From positions 1,791,001 to 1,855,000 of the forward strand of contig NZ_CP092282.1 in the NCBI RefSeq assembly GCF_024972775.1: a stretch of DNA of 64,000 nt, given 5' to 3'. A model generated the notes under the pieces. That model worked only from the letters and a program-made list of their open reading frames with translations. It was not told where the DNA came from and made no database searches. Both the position numbers and the translations under genes were made by a program. Of this stretch, positions 34,273 to 43,294 are shown piece after piece (position 1 is the stretch's first letter; every line of letters begins with the position of its first letter). Source of the stretch: Dehalobacter sp. DCM. Its GTDB lineage: Bacteria > Bacillota > Desulfitobacteriia > Desulfitobacteriales > Syntrophobotulaceae.

Positions 34273-35073
34273 TTATTTGTTCAGTGGGATATCGCCGATA
34301 TTCAAGCTATCGGTTAAGGCGATGGCCTCTTTGACGACAGGTTGAAAACCTGGGGCCTCAATTTTTAACGTATAGGTGCCGGCATTGAGTTGGCGGAACC
34401 AGAAATCACCGAAATCATCGCTTAAGGTTTCGGCAGTGAAGCCATTCGGCCCCGTCAGAGTCACTTTGGCGCCTTCAACGATGTCATCGGCAATGGGATC
34501 CCACACCTCGCCGCCAATAAACAGTTTCGGCAGATTCAGATAATAAACGTTTGGACGTGTGCCCTGTTCCGGCAGCATCACTTCCGCTTGGGCAATTTCT
34601 GCGGCAAATTCTTCGGCTTCGCCAAAACGCAATGCTCCGGTGGCGCAAAAATCAACACAGTGCGGCAGTTGGCCTTCGTCAACCAAATGGGCACAACCCG
34701 TGCATTTCTGAGCGATATTTAAGCTCTCATTCCAGTAAATGACGCCATAGGGGCAGGCATCAACAAGCTCTTTTTTGCCTTCAGCCTTGAGGGGATCTAG
34801 AATGACCAGACCGTCTTCCCGTTTATAAAAGGCATCGCTCTTTTTTACACAGGCGGGGTCAGCGCAGTGCATGCAGGTATAGGGTGTATATTCTAATTTG
34901 ACCTTGGGTACCTGGCCGTGGGTTTTTTCATTGAGTTTCATCCAAAAATGACCGGTATCCGGCTGCGGCTTGGCATAGGGCATCCAGTCATTATTGACAT
35001 GCTCATCTTTGCAGGCCAGCTGGCAACCATAACAACCATTGCATTTGGCGATATCGATTACGAATACTTTCAT
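34273..35073 (-). CDS. bthL: Pyrogallol-phloroglucinol transhydroxylase-like small (FeS) subunit
   Basis: A 266-residue subunit with an N-terminal ferredoxin region (about 1-190) and a C-terminal beta-rich domain (about 195-266, GEVWDPIADDIVEGAKVTL... NAGTYTLKIEAPGF). The cysteine groups are CNGCYGCQLACK, CMHCADPACV, a CPYG and CTGCAHLV...CVDFC; one CP partner is replaced by KKSD, consistent with three [4Fe-4S] clusters. The Pelobacter acidigallici enzyme has a 274-residue subunit with three clusters and the same transthyretin-like tail, which ordinary DmsB-type subunits lack. It lies 12 bases after the large subunit with AAGGAGG. Confidence 0.87.
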   Translation of the reverse strand: MKVFVIDIAKCNGCYGCQLACKDEHVNNDWMPYAKPQPDTGHFWMKLNEKTHGQVPKVKLEYTPYTCMHCADPACVKKSDAFYKREDGLVILDPLKAEGKKELVDACPYGVIYWNESLNIAQKCTGCAHLVDEGQLPHCVDFCATGALRFGEAEEFAAEIAQAEVMLPEQGTRPNVYYLNLPKLFIGGEVWDPIADDIVEGAKVTLTGPNGFTAETLSDDFGDFWFRQLNAGTYTLKIEAPGFQPVVKEAIALTDSLNIGDIPLNK

Positions 35074-35085
35074 CGTTTTGCCTCC

Positions 35086-37662
35086 TTACAGTTTAAACCG
35101 ATTTTCCTGACTGACACCGACGCCTTTAATATATTTTCTGCCAAAGGCTTCCGGATACTGCTTCGCCAATTCGAAGACGTCGACCTTCTCAACATTCACC
35201 AGATAGCCGCTGGTGACTTCTCCGGCGACATTTTTAGAAATAATATTCGTCGGAGCGATGAGGTTATTGGCTCCTGAACGGTCGCTGACGCCGGCTTCGA
35301 TGGGGTCGATACGGGTTCCATGGTCCTGTAGAACGACACCGGGTATAATGCGTTCGGTAACGATAACGCCGCCCAGCACCCAACCCCGGTCATTAAAGAT
35401 TTTCACGACATCGCCGTCTTTAACGCCTAATTTTTCCGCATCTTTAGGATTAAGCCATACCGGTTCATATTGGTAACCATCCGGTCCGACGACTTTACAG
35501 GTGGGGATTTCACGCAGCCACGACACATCATCCAGATTGGCATGAACGCGCCAGCGGGGATGGTTGGAGACGATCAGGTACGGGAATTCTTCACTGCGGG
35601 GATGGAGGAAGCTCTCCTGATGGCTTTCACCATAGGGGACAAACTTCGGATAAGGTCCGCGTTCTTGATCGTCGGGGAAGTATTCTGCCAATGTTTCTGA
35701 GTAGAATTCGATTTTACCCGTCGGTGTTTTCAGCGGATAGGTTTCCGGATCTCTATAGAATTCTTCGAATCCCATGGGGTCATCCTGCCAACCTTCGGCA
35801 GCAGGCATAGCAAAATACTTATTTTCTTTAAATTGTTCATACGTGATATAATCCTTGGCGTCCGTACATTCAAAGCCGATTTTGATCCAATCCTCAATGC
35901 TGTTGCCTTTCGTGTATTCTTCGTAAACGCCAAGTTTCTTGGCAACCAGGCCGACAGCTTCATAGTCGCTGACGGACTCACCCAGCGGTTCGATGCAGCG
36001 TTCTTCATGATAAACCATTTGGAAAGTGCCGCTGTAGACATCGTTGCCGATATCTTCTTCTTCAAATTTCGTATTGATTGGAAGCAAAAGGTCAGCCATA
36101 AGACAGTCATTTTCCAGCCAGGGGTGCTGGGCGATGACCGTCTGGATCTTTTCACTGCGCAGTGCTTGGATCATGCTGTTGCCGCCGTTCCAACACGTCG
36201 TCCAGCATGGGGTGTCTGTCCAAACCATGTGGATCTCTTTCGAACCAGGAATAGGATATTGGTACATAACTAATTGGTCTTCCCGCGGCATGCCGGCGAG
36301 TGTTGCTCCATACCAGGTCAACGGGTGATCTTCGTCATAATCGCCAAGAATAGCCTTGGGAATCAACGTTTTTGGAATAATGGATTCGGGCGGGATGAAT
36401 TCCGTGCCGCGGTATGCTTTGTCAATAAAAGCAATCCCTGCGGAGCGAGGACCGGAATTTGTATGCGGATCGCCAAAAGTTCCCCATTCAATAAACTTGA
36501 ACTGGTTGCGACCGGGAGCACCCAAGCCCTGCATGCTCAAACAGGCAACCTCAAGGCGGGCAGGTTCATGGGAATAAGTGGAGCGGATCATGGAACCGCC
36601 GTTGCAATGCGCGATTGAAGTCGCTTCTTTGGCCCATTTTCTGGCTAAGGCTTTTATGGTTCTGGCCGGGATACCGGTAATTGGTTCAGCCCACTTCGGA
36701 GTTTTCGGTATCCCGTCTTCTTCACCCAGTACATAATTTTTGAAAATATCGAAGCCTACGGCATGGGTAGCGATAAAATCTTTGTCCCAGGTATCCTCCT
36801 GCAGCCAGGTATACATGACCGCCAGCTGCAGTGCGCTGTCGGTATTGGGCAGGATCGGGATCCATTTGTCCGCATGGACGGCACAGCCATAGTTGACATC
36901 CGGGCAGATGTAGACTTGTTTGATGCCCAGCTTGGTCAGGTAGAAACAATAATTACTGGCTAATTGTCCACCCCAGCCCCAGGGTGTGGTTTCCATATCA
37001 CATCCCCAAAAGAGGATCATATTCGTATATTTGGCCATTCCGAGAAGCAGGTTGCCGGTGTAACCTTCGCCGACGGAGTCACAGCCCCACATATGCTTGG
37101 CGCCCCAATACCAGCCTTCCCAACTGTCTGGATTACGGGTCTGGAAGGTATACGCGCCGAGAACTGCGAAGAGTTTGGTATGACAGCCATGAGAAGCATG
37201 GATCATTTTGGTCTCGCCATGACCATCACCCTCAAGCAGAATGGAGTTCAGTCCATATTCTTTTTCAATCCGGCGGATTTCGGAAGCGATAATATCCGTA
37301 GCCTCATCCCAACTGATCCGCACAAACTTGCTTTTGCCCCGGTTCTGTGGATTTCTTTCGCCATTGGGATCCCAGTCTTCTCTTTTCATAGGATACAAAA
37401 TACGATTGGGCGAATAAGCACGTTTTTTGTAAACGAGACTGAACGGGGGAATGGCAGATTTAAGAGGAACCTCAAAGGTTTCCCCCCTGGCTTCGATTTT
37501 CCAGGCATTCAGTTCTTCCTTTGAATACAGCTTATCATACTGCATGGGTCGTATTCTTAAGATTTTGTCGTCTTTTACGTCGATCTCCGCAGTATTGGCA
37601 CCGGCACCGAAGCCACAAAAACCAAGCCCTTTGTAATATGTTTTGATTTTGTCGCCGTTCAT
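35086..37662 (-). CDS. athL: Pyrogallol-phloroglucinol transhydroxylase-like large (Mo) subunit
   Basis: An 858-residue DMSO-reductase-family subunit without an N-terminal FeS cluster: no CxxCxxxC is present and the chain starts MNGDKIKTYYKGLGFCGFG. The Pelobacter large subunit is about 875 residues and also lacks this cluster. GDGHGETK (His 148) and RNPDSWEGW (Asp 179) lie where the catalytic His 144 and Asp 174 are expected, based on position, not on an alignment. The enzyme moves a hydroxyl between aromatic rings, turning pyrogallol into phloroglucinol with a tetrahydroxybenzene co-substrate. There is no signal peptide, so it is cytoplasmic. It starts behind AAGGAGGAG, 68 bases from a sigma-54 promoter. 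Resorcinol hydroxylase is a related alternative. Confidence 0.85.
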   Translation of the reverse strand: MNGDKIKTYYKGLGFCGFGAGANTAEIDVKDDKILRIRPMQYDKLYSKEELNAWKIEARGETFEVPLKSAIPPFSLVYKKRAYSPNRILYPMKREDWDPNGERNPQNRGKSKFVRISWDEATDIIASEIRRIEKEYGLNSILLEGDGHGETKMIHASHGCHTKLFAVLGAYTFQTRNPDSWEGWYWGAKHMWGCDSVGEGYTGNLLLGMAKYTNMILFWGCDMETTPWGWGGQLASNYCFYLTKLGIKQVYICPDVNYGCAVHADKWIPILPNTDSALQLAVMYTWLQEDTWDKDFIATHAVGFDIFKNYVLGEEDGIPKTPKWAEPITGIPARTIKALARKWAKEATSIAHCNGGSMIRSTYSHEPARLEVACLSMQGLGAPGRNQFKFIEWGTFGDPHTNSGPRSAGIAFIDKAYRGTEFIPPESIIPKTLIPKAILGDYDEDHPLTWYGATLAGMPREDQLVMYQYPIPGSKEIHMVWTDTPCWTTCWNGGNSMIQALRSEKIQTVIAQHPWLENDCLMADLLLPINTKFEEEDIGNDVYSGTFQMVYHEERCIEPLGESVSDYEAVGLVAKKLGVYEEYTKGNSIEDWIKIGFECTDAKDYITYEQFKENKYFAMPAAEGWQDDPMGFEEFYRDPETYPLKTPTGKIEFYSETLAEYFPDDQERGPYPKFVPYGESHQESFLHPRSEEFPYLIVSNHPRWRVHANLDDVSWLREIPTCKVVGPDGYQYEPVWLNPKDAEKLGVKDGDVVKIFNDRGWVLGGVIVTERIIPGVVLQDHGTRIDPIEAGVSDRSGANNLIAPTNIISKNVAGEVTSGYLVNVEKVDVFELAKQYPEAFGRKYIKGVGVSQENRFKL

Positions 37663-37730
37663 AATTTCTCCTCCTTATTAATTTTTCGCATCGTACGGTC
37701 CACAGCGCATACGAATACCTCAGAGTTTAT

Positions 37731-37746
37731 TGCATAATTTATGCCA
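37731..37746 (-). promoter_or_regulatory. Sigma-54 promoter of the transhydroxylase operon
   Basis: The minus strand reads TGGCATAAATTATGCA, with GG and GC 12 bases apart, five of six bases of the -24 element and TGCA at -12. The start codon is 68 bases downstream. Three dyads for an activator lie 50-170 bases upstream. Confidence 0.85.
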
Positions 37747-37796
37747 GGAAAATAAAGCGGAGGAAATAAGGCGTTCTGTTGAGGTGGTGCCTTTTA

Positions 37797-37897
37797 GTCT
37801 CTTTTAGAGACATTGCGATGGAACGTAGGGCTTTGCTTTCTAGAATATCGCTCTTTATCAGAATGTCTCTAAAAGAGACAAAGTCTCCGTTGGAGAC
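37797..37897. promoter_or_regulatory. Three 15-bp dyads, likely enhancer sites of the AcoR-like activator
   Basis: GTCTCTTTTAGAGAC (37797-37811), GTCTCTAAAAGAGAC (37865-37879) and GTCTCCGTTGGAGAC (37883-37897) share GTCTCY-N3-RGAGAC with perfect symmetry of the arms. The second and third are 18 bases apart (about 1.7 helix turns) and the first is 68 bases from the second. Position and symmetry fit upstream activating sequences for a Fis-type dimer. Confidence 0.8.
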
Positions 37898-37946
37898 ATT
37901 GTCTTTAGTGCCGCATTTTGTTGCGGCCGGCGGCGATTCTTTCTGA

Positions 37947-39782
37947 TTAGATGATTTTAATCTTATTTTTCTTCAGCCAATACTCCATTTGCAGCAAATA
38001 GGCAAAGAGACGAGGCAAATCCATCAATTGGCCGAACCAGGGTTTATTGGCATTCGTGGAGGCAGCGGCTGTCATGGTCAGCAATTTCTTCCTGTCCACC
38101 AAATCCAGTAAGGGTGATGCAGCGTCATTTAACCTCTGCTCCAGTTTAGCCGCCACTGCTTGCAGGAACGCCGGGTCATGCGTTTTGGGATAGGGGCTTT
38201 TTCGGCGCCAAAGGATATCTTCCGGGAGTACCCCCTCAAAAGCAGCCCGAAGCAAGCCTTTTTCCCTGCCACGGTAATTTTTTATATCCGAGGGAATATT
38301 CCAGACATATTCCACGATCCGATGATCACAGAACGGGACGCGGACTTCCAGCCCTGTAGCCATCGTCATCCGGTCTTTACGGTCAAGCAATGTGGGCATG
38401 AAGCGCGTCAGGGTCAAGTAACTGATTCGTTTATAGGAAGATGTGTCGCCATCCTCTTCGGCCGGTATTTCCCAAAGTGCTTCCGCATAACGCTCACGGA
38501 CATAATCAACGGGTTTTATCCGATCGATTAAATCTGGCGAGAGGATCTCCAGACGCGTATCCAAAGCGGCAGCCCAGGGGAAGGTATCCGCTGAGCGCAG
38601 ATCTTCCCGATGAAACCAAGGATATCCGCCAAAGACCTCGTCAGCACATTCTCCGGAAAGACCTACAGTCACCGTGTCTTTGATTTTTCGGCTGAACAAA
38701 AGCAGTGAAGAGTCAATATCGGCCATACCCGGCAGGTCTCTCGCGTGGGTCGCGTCATCCAAAGCATCGATCAGTTCGGAGGGGTCTAAGAAAAGACCAT
38801 GGTGATCGGTTTGCATGTAACCCACCATCTTTTCCACCCATGGCGCGTCCGGGTCCGGTTGAAAATCGTTCGCTTTAAAAAAGCGTTGATTGCCGGTATA
38901 ATCGATTGAAAATGTGGGCAGGGATCGTCCTTGATCACGGTATGTCTTCGCGGCAATCGCTGTAATAATGCTGGAATCCAGCCCGCCGGACAGTAAGGTG
39001 CCCAACGGAACATCGGAGACCAATTGGCGGGAGACGGCATCCGAAACAAGATGACGGACCTTCACGATTGTGGTCGCCAAATCGTCGGTGTGCGGTTCGT
39101 TTTTTAACGACCAATAGGCCCAGGAGGATACGTTGCCCCGTTCAAGCTTCATCGCGCAGCCCGGTTTGACTTCGTTGATATTTCGAATGACCCCATGTCC
39201 GGGAGTCCGGGCCGGTCCGATCATAAAAAGTTCGGCCAGGCCTTCGTTATCAAGTTCGGCGGGAATATCAGGATGAGCCAGGAGGGCCTTCAGCTCGGAG
39301 GCAAATAGGAAGGAATTGTTTTTCTGAAAGTAAAATAGGGGTTTGACTCCCATTCTATCCCTGGCGATGAAGAGAGTTTCTCTCCGGCTGTCCCATATAC
39401 CAAAGGCAAAAATGCCATTGAGTTTATCAACACAGGCTTCCCCCCATTCCATATAAGACAAAAGAAGGATCTCTGTATCCGAATGCCCTTGCGGTGAATA
39501 GCCTTTAAGTACAAGCTCCCGCCGAATTTCCTCTGTATTATACAGCTCTCCGTTATATGTGATGACATATTCCCAGCCATCCCGAAAACGGACCATGGGC
39601 TGCTGACCGCCGATGATGTCGACTACGGCCAATCGGCTGTGCCCAAATGCGATAGGGGTCCTTAAGTACATTCCCCTGGCGTCAGGACCTCGGGGAACTA
39701 GCGTATCCACCATGGCATTAATAATTACTCCGGACTCGGACAGATCACGATCCCAGTCCAGCCACCCAACAATACCGCACAT
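37947..39782 (-). CDS. asnB: Asparagine synthase (glutamine-hydrolysing)
   Basis: A 611-residue class II glutamine amidotransferase/asparagine synthetase. The start was set at the ATG that gives MCGIVGWLDW, so that Cys 2 becomes the N-terminal nucleophile; it is nine bases from GAGGAG, whereas the ATG at 39791 touches that site. The glutaminase part has FGHSRLAVVDI and YNGELYN; the synthetase part has the ATP loop LLSGGLDSSIITA (about residue 257). It makes asparagine from aspartate, ATP and glutamine, or amidates another acceptor. Its link with the transhydroxylase genes downstream is not obvious. Confidence 0.93.
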   Translation of the reverse strand: MCGIVGWLDWDRDLSESGVIINAMVDTLVPRGPDARGMYLRTPIAFGHSRLAVVDIIGGQQPMVRFRDGWEYVITYNGELYNTEEIRRELVLKGYSPQGHSDTEILLLSYMEWGEACVDKLNGIFAFGIWDSRRETLFIARDRMGVKPLFYFQKNNSFLFASELKALLAHPDIPAELDNEGLAELFMIGPARTPGHGVIRNINEVKPGCAMKLERGNVSSWAYWSLKNEPHTDDLATTIVKVRHLVSDAVSRQLVSDVPLGTLLSGGLDSSIITAIAAKTYRDQGRSLPTFSIDYTGNQRFFKANDFQPDPDAPWVEKMVGYMQTDHHGLFLDPSELIDALDDATHARDLPGMADIDSSLLLFSRKIKDTVTVGLSGECADEVFGGYPWFHREDLRSADTFPWAAALDTRLEILSPDLIDRIKPVDYVRERYAEALWEIPAEEDGDTSSYKRISYLTLTRFMPTLLDRKDRMTMATGLEVRVPFCDHRIVEYVWNIPSDIKNYRGREKGLLRAAFEGVLPEDILWRRKSPYPKTHDPAFLQAVAAKLEQRLNDAASPLLDLVDRKKLLTMTAAASTNANKPWFGQLMDLPRLFAYLLQMEYWLKKNKIKII

Positions 39783-39969
39783 TACTGTCATCTCCTCATT
39801 CTTTTAAGCTTTATTGATAATGTTTATCATCTATAGTAATGTATGATGATACGCTGCCGGTTTGGAACCGAAAATTTGTATGTATATTGTATTTCGAACG
39901 CCATATGTTGCAGCAGGAACCATAATGATTGAAAGGATGAAAAAAACCATTTTAAATCTGCCTAATGTC

Positions 39970-39997
39970 TTGACTTTTATTCAATTTCCTATAAAAT
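39970..39997 (+). promoter_or_regulatory. Sigma-A promoter of the riboswitch operon
   Basis: TTGACT (39970-39975), 16 bases, TAAAAT (39992-39997). The expected start is near 40004, about 17 bases before the cobalamin element. Confidence 0.7.
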
Positions 39998-40018
39998 AAA
40001 TCTATCATTAATATCTTT

Positions 40019-40172
40019 TACCGGTGTCTCTTATAGAGAAGAATAGGGAATCAGGTGCAAATCCTGGACGGACCCACCGCTGTGAATAGTTGTGATCACT
40101 GCAATAGGCCACTGAGAAATTGGGAAGGCGCAGTCATCGGTTAAAACTATGAGTCAGAAGACCTGCCGTTAA
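40019..40172 (+). ncRNA. Cobalamin (B12) riboswitch
   Basis: The stretch contains in order the conserved parts of the adenosylcobalamin aptamer: ACCGGTG (P1), AATAGGGAATC, GGTGCAAATCC (P3-P4 core), GACCCACCGCTGTG, GGCCACTG, GGGAAGGCG and the closing GAGTCAGAAGACCTGCCG, which carries the B12 box. It lies between a sigma-A promoter and a terminator hairpin ahead of the ECF transporter genes. By the known mechanism, bound cobalamin should switch the downstream operon off. Confidence 0.95.
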
Positions 40173-40196
40173 AGTTGATTAATTTGAAACGATGGT

Positions 40197-40241
40197 AAAG
40201 TTTCAGTTTTAGGGTAGACCCTTAAAGCTGGAACTTTTTTT
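40197..40241 (+). terminator. Riboswitch-controlled terminator
   Basis: AAGTTTCAGTTTTAGGG pairs with CCCTTAAAGCTGGAACTT around TAGA (a few G-T pairs and one bulge) and runs into seven T. It sits right after the aptamer, so the switch works by premature termination. Confidence 0.88.
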
Positions 40242-40243
40242 AT

Positions 40244-40352
40244 TTGTCCATGGAGGGACTTATGCCGTGAAGCCACGGATGGCTAGGAGCGGCGATTGTC
40301 CATGGAGGGACTTATGCCGCGAAGCCACGGATGGCTAGGAGCGGCGATTGTC
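40244..40352 (+). repeat. Two tandem 52-bp repeats in the operon leader
   Basis: TTGTCCATGGAGGGACTTAT and the following 32 bases occur twice with a period of 52 (40244-40295, 40296-40347) and one mismatch (CCGTG versus CCGCG); five bases of a third copy follow. In the first copy CCGTG and CACGG can form a small stem. The repeats lie between the riboswitch terminator and the ATPase gene and each contains a GGAGG followed by an ATG, so they could act as decoy translation starts. Confidence 0.85.
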
Positions 40353-40385
40353 GGTACTCACAGTAGACAGTGGAGGTTAAATGTC

Positions 40386-41921
40386 ATGGAACCTGCAGTA
40401 CAGCTAAAAATCAAAGCGTTGACTTTTCCGCCGGCAACGAAGATTGTTCTGAAAGATATTGATCTTACGATCCAGAAAGGAGACTTTGTTGCCATTACCG
40501 GTGAAGTCGCCTCAGGCAAATCCATGTTGCTTCATTGCATCACGGGGGCTGCAGTTAAGTTTTTCAACGGGGAAATAAACGGTTCCAGCAGGGTAATGGG
40601 ACGAGACACCCAAGAGATCCCATTATCGGGGATGTGCGATTATATCGGTTATATGATGCAGGAACCTCAAAATCAAATGATCAGCATCAGTGTGGGGGAA
40701 GAGGTCGCTTTCGGTATTGCCAATATGAATCTTTCCTGGGAAGAGATAACCAGGAGAACGCATCATTACCTTGAATTTGTAGGGTTAACGGATTTTCATG
40801 ATCGTAAGACGGATGAATTGTCCGGCGGGCAAGCCCAACGCGTCGTATTCGCCAGCGTTCTGGCAATGGAAACTCCTATTCTTGTTTTAGATCAACCGAC
40901 GGCAGAACTTGATAGTCAGGGGAAGAAGGATCTTTATGCGTATCTTGGCTATTTAAACAAGGAAAAAGGTGTCACGGTGATCATGGTAATGGATCGGGCC
41001 CGCGATATTCTCCCCTATGCCAATCGTGTTCTGATCGTGGCCGACGGGACAGTCAAGGCGGAATACAAACCGCATGAATACCTGCAGCAGCTGCAAAATA
41101 AGGCGGTCTGGAAAACGACAAACCGTTTGGTATCGCAGTTTAAACCTCAAAACAATCTATCGGAAGAAAAGATAATCGAGGTCAAGGACCTATCCTTTAC
41201 CTATAAAGGAGTCTTTCTTGGCTGTGAAAACATTAATTTAGCCGTCTCCCGCGGGGATTTTATTGGGTTAGTGGGCCTGAATGGGTCAGGCAAAACGACA
41301 TTGCTCAAGTTGATGGAAGGCTTGCTCATGCCGGATAAAGGGTCAATCGTGATGTTCAACCAGGCTTTGACCAAGAAGAATTTAGCCGCCTTACGCAGTA
41401 AAATTGGTTTCTTGTTTCAAAATCCTGATTTTCAGATATTCGCCAACACGGTTAAAGACGAGGTCGGTTTCATTTTAAAAACAAGGAGGCTGCCGCAAAA
41501 AGAAATTGAAGCAAAGGTGGACAGGATATTAGCGGTTACCGGTCTGGCTGAGTATGCCGATTGTCATCCGCATCAGCTTAGCCGCAGTCAGCGTCAGAAA
41601 TTGGCAATTGCCTCGATTATTGTTGGCGACCCGGAGATAATCATCGCAGATGAACCAACATCCAGCTTAGATGAGGAACAAAGCGCCCTGATTATGGAAT
41701 TGCTCTCCCACTTGCATGAGCAGGGCAAAACGATCATTCTCGTAACCCATGATCTCAGTGCAGTGCAAAAATATACCAATCGAATCATTGTGATGCGGAA
41801 GCACCACGTTGTACTGGATGTTCCGAGCAAAGATATGGATTCCTGCAAAGAAGACTTGATGGACTTGGGGCTCGATGTGCACCAGAGTGTTTATTTTCCA
41901 GAGGATGGTATTGCCTTATGA
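40386..41921 (+). CDS. ECF transporter fused double ATPase
   Basis: A 511-residue protein with two ABC ATPase domains (about residues 5-235 and 260-500), like YkoD or a fused EcfA-EcfA'. Domain 1 has Walker A TGEVASGKSM, ABC signature LSGGQAQRVVF and Walker B ILVLDQPTAELD. Domain 2 has Walker A GLNGSGKTT, signature LSRSQRQKLAIA (Gly-Gly replaced by Arg-Ser) and Walker B IIIADEPTSSLDE. Domain 1's Walker A is also atypical (GEVASGKS). The start is ATG 40386, nine bases after GGAGG. The stop overlaps the T-component start (ATGA). Confidence 0.9.
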   Translation: MEPAVQLKIKALTFPPATKIVLKDIDLTIQKGDFVAITGEVASGKSMLLHCITGAAVKFFNGEINGSSRVMGRDTQEIPLSGMCDYIGYMMQEPQNQMISISVGEEVAFGIANMNLSWEEITRRTHHYLEFVGLTDFHDRKTDELSGGQAQRVVFASVLAMETPILVLDQPTAELDSQGKKDLYAYLGYLNKEKGVTVIMVMDRARDILPYANRVLIVADGTVKAEYKPHEYLQQLQNKAVWKTTNRLVSQFKPQNNLSEEKIIEVKDLSFTYKGVFLGCENINLAVSRGDFIGLVGLNGSGKTTLLKLMEGLLMPDKGSIVMFNQALTKKNLAALRSKIGFLFQNPDFQIFANTVKDEVGFILKTRRLPQKEIEAKVDRILAVTGLAEYADCHPHQLSRSQRQKLAIASIIVGDPEIIIADEPTSSLDEEQSALIMELLSHLHEQGKTIILVTHDLSAVQKYTNRIIVMRKHHVVLDVPSKDMDSCKEDLMDLGLDVHQSVYFPEDGIAL

Positions 41922-42640
41922 GCGTCATCGAAAAAATTGATCCGCGTTTGAAATTCGTCTGGTGCGTTACGCTGATCCTTACCGCGTTAACCGCACGGAA
42001 TATGCTCATGGCAATCGGAATTATTGCCTTAATTATTCTGACGGATTGCGCTTTCACTCAGAATCTGAAAAAATACAAAATCCTGTTGCCGGTGATCGTG
42101 ATTGTCGCCTCTCAAATCCTGGTGATTCAGCTCTTGTTCTGCCGGGAAGGACAGCTTGTATGGCAATGGGGAGTTCTTTCGGTTTATTCGGGAGCCTTGC
42201 CATATGCCGCTTTAGGGATTTTTCGTACGGCGGCTGTCACTTTGGCGGCTGTTCAGTTTATGACTTGGACGTCGGCTGTAGATGTGACATTGATGCTTAT
42301 CGCTTGGCGCGTGCCCTATCGCTATGCGATGCTGACTGTCATAGCTGCCCGCTTTTTGCCGCTGATGAAAAAGGAATACCAAGCTATTTCGGAAAGCCAG
42401 TCTGTGCGAGGAGTTCCTTCTGAGGGCATCGTGAATAAAATCAAGAACCTTCCGCTAACATTGATGCCGCTGCTGTATCGTGCCATTCAGCATGCTTCAG
42501 ACATTGCGCTTTCGATGGAATTAAAAGGCTATAGCCGAAACCCACAGCGGACATTTAGGAAACAACTGCATTTAAGAAGTTGGGAAGCCATCAGTATGAG
42601 CGTTTTGGGACTATGCGTTGCGGCCTTTATCTTTATCTAG
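41918..42640 (+). CDS. ECF transporter T component
   Basis: A 240-residue membrane protein of the EcfT/CbiQ family with five or six helices. It starts with the family's IDPRLKFVWC, and its coupling-helix motifs are seen as MMEL/ESQSVRGV (about residue 160) and MELKGYSR (about 197), matching the usual A-R-G and xRG pairs that dock on the ATPases. It links the fused ATPase to the substrate-binding component encoded next. Confidence 0.88.
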   Translation: MSVIEKIDPRLKFVWCVTLILTALTARNMLMAIGIIALIILTDCAFTQNLKKYKILLPVIVIVASQILVIQLLFCREGQLVWQWGVLSVYSGALPYAALGIFRTAAVTLAAVQFMTWTSAVDVTLMLIAWRVPYRYAMLTVIAARFLPLMKKEYQAISESQSVRGVPSEGIVNKIKNLPLTLMPLLYRAIQHASDIALSMELKGYSRNPQRTFRKQLHLRSWEAISMSVLGLCVAAFIFI

Positions 42641-42714
42641 TATCCCCGTATCTCATATCTCGTGTGTATCATCCATACCATAAAAATTTATTTACAATAT
42701 CAAGGAGGAAAATC

Positions 42715-43251
42715 ATGAAAAACACATTTTTTAGAACAGACACCAAAGCACTCGTAGGATCCGTATTACTGGGTATTGTCTTTGTCATTGCCTGCCAGGC
42801 CACCGGATTCCTGGATAACCTTTTGCCTACAGGAAAGGCAGGGATGTATTTAATTAATGGTACGGTCTGGGCATCCTTTACGGCACTCATTGTTCTGCTT
42901 TATAAACAGCCGGCCGGTATCATTGCCGGAGAGGTTGAAGCCGTGATTTCCATATGGTACAGTCCGCTCTGGATCGCCTTTATTTTCGCCAATGCAATTG
43001 GGTCGCTCGCCGTATCGTTTGTCGCAGCGAGATGTTCGATGGAAAAATGGTGGCATCATATTCTTGCCATGTTTCTCTGCAATGTTCTAGGGAACATCTG
43101 TGTTGGCATTGGCTTGGTAATCATATTCGGCGTGCCGGTCAAGGTTGCTGTCGTGGAATCCCTGATCGTAATTGCTGTTTGCTGGCCGTTGTCAACGATC
43201 ATCACGAAAGTGGTTTATGACAGTATTAAAAAGTCAGGATTGGTTCGATAA
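42715..43251 (+). CDS. ECF transporter substrate-binding (S) component
   Basis: A 178-residue membrane protein with about five or six helices, the size of S components. It resembles the YkoE-like group, which also pairs with a fused ATPase and a T component. The start is ATG 42715 behind AAGGAGG. The substrate is not clear from the sequence. Control by a cobalamin riboswitch suggests cobalamin, a corrinoid precursor or a lower-ligand base; the adjoining aromatic genes make an aromatic precursor worth considering. Confidence 0.75.
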   Translation: MKNTFFRTDTKALVGSVLLGIVFVIACQATGFLDNLLPTGKAGMYLINGTVWASFTALIVLLYKQPAGIIAGEVEAVISIWYSPLWIAFIFANAIGSLAVSFVAARCSMEKWWHHILAMFLCNVLGNICVGIGLVIIFGVPVKVAVVESLIVIAVCWPLSTIITKVVYDSIKKSGLVR

Positions 43252-43294
43252 TTCAGACGATATAAACTAATTCAACAGAATACGAGGTATGCCT

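Noticed and set aside
35830-36640. Several long plus-strand frames antisense to the transhydroxylase large subunit.
   Set aside because: They are shadows of a strongly supported gene and have no ribosome sites or family motifs.
39814-39831. GATAATGTTTATCATC upstream of asnB as a Fur box.
   Set aside because: Only about 13 of 19 positions match the consensus and neither neighbour is an iron-uptake gene.
40026-40040. GTCTCTTATAGAGAA at the riboswitch start resembles the GTCTCY-N3-RGAGAC dyads before the transhydroxylase.
   Set aside because: It lies where the variable P2 stem of B12 riboswitches falls, no -24/-12 promoter is near, and the promoter here looks sigma-A type. Likeness is probably chance.
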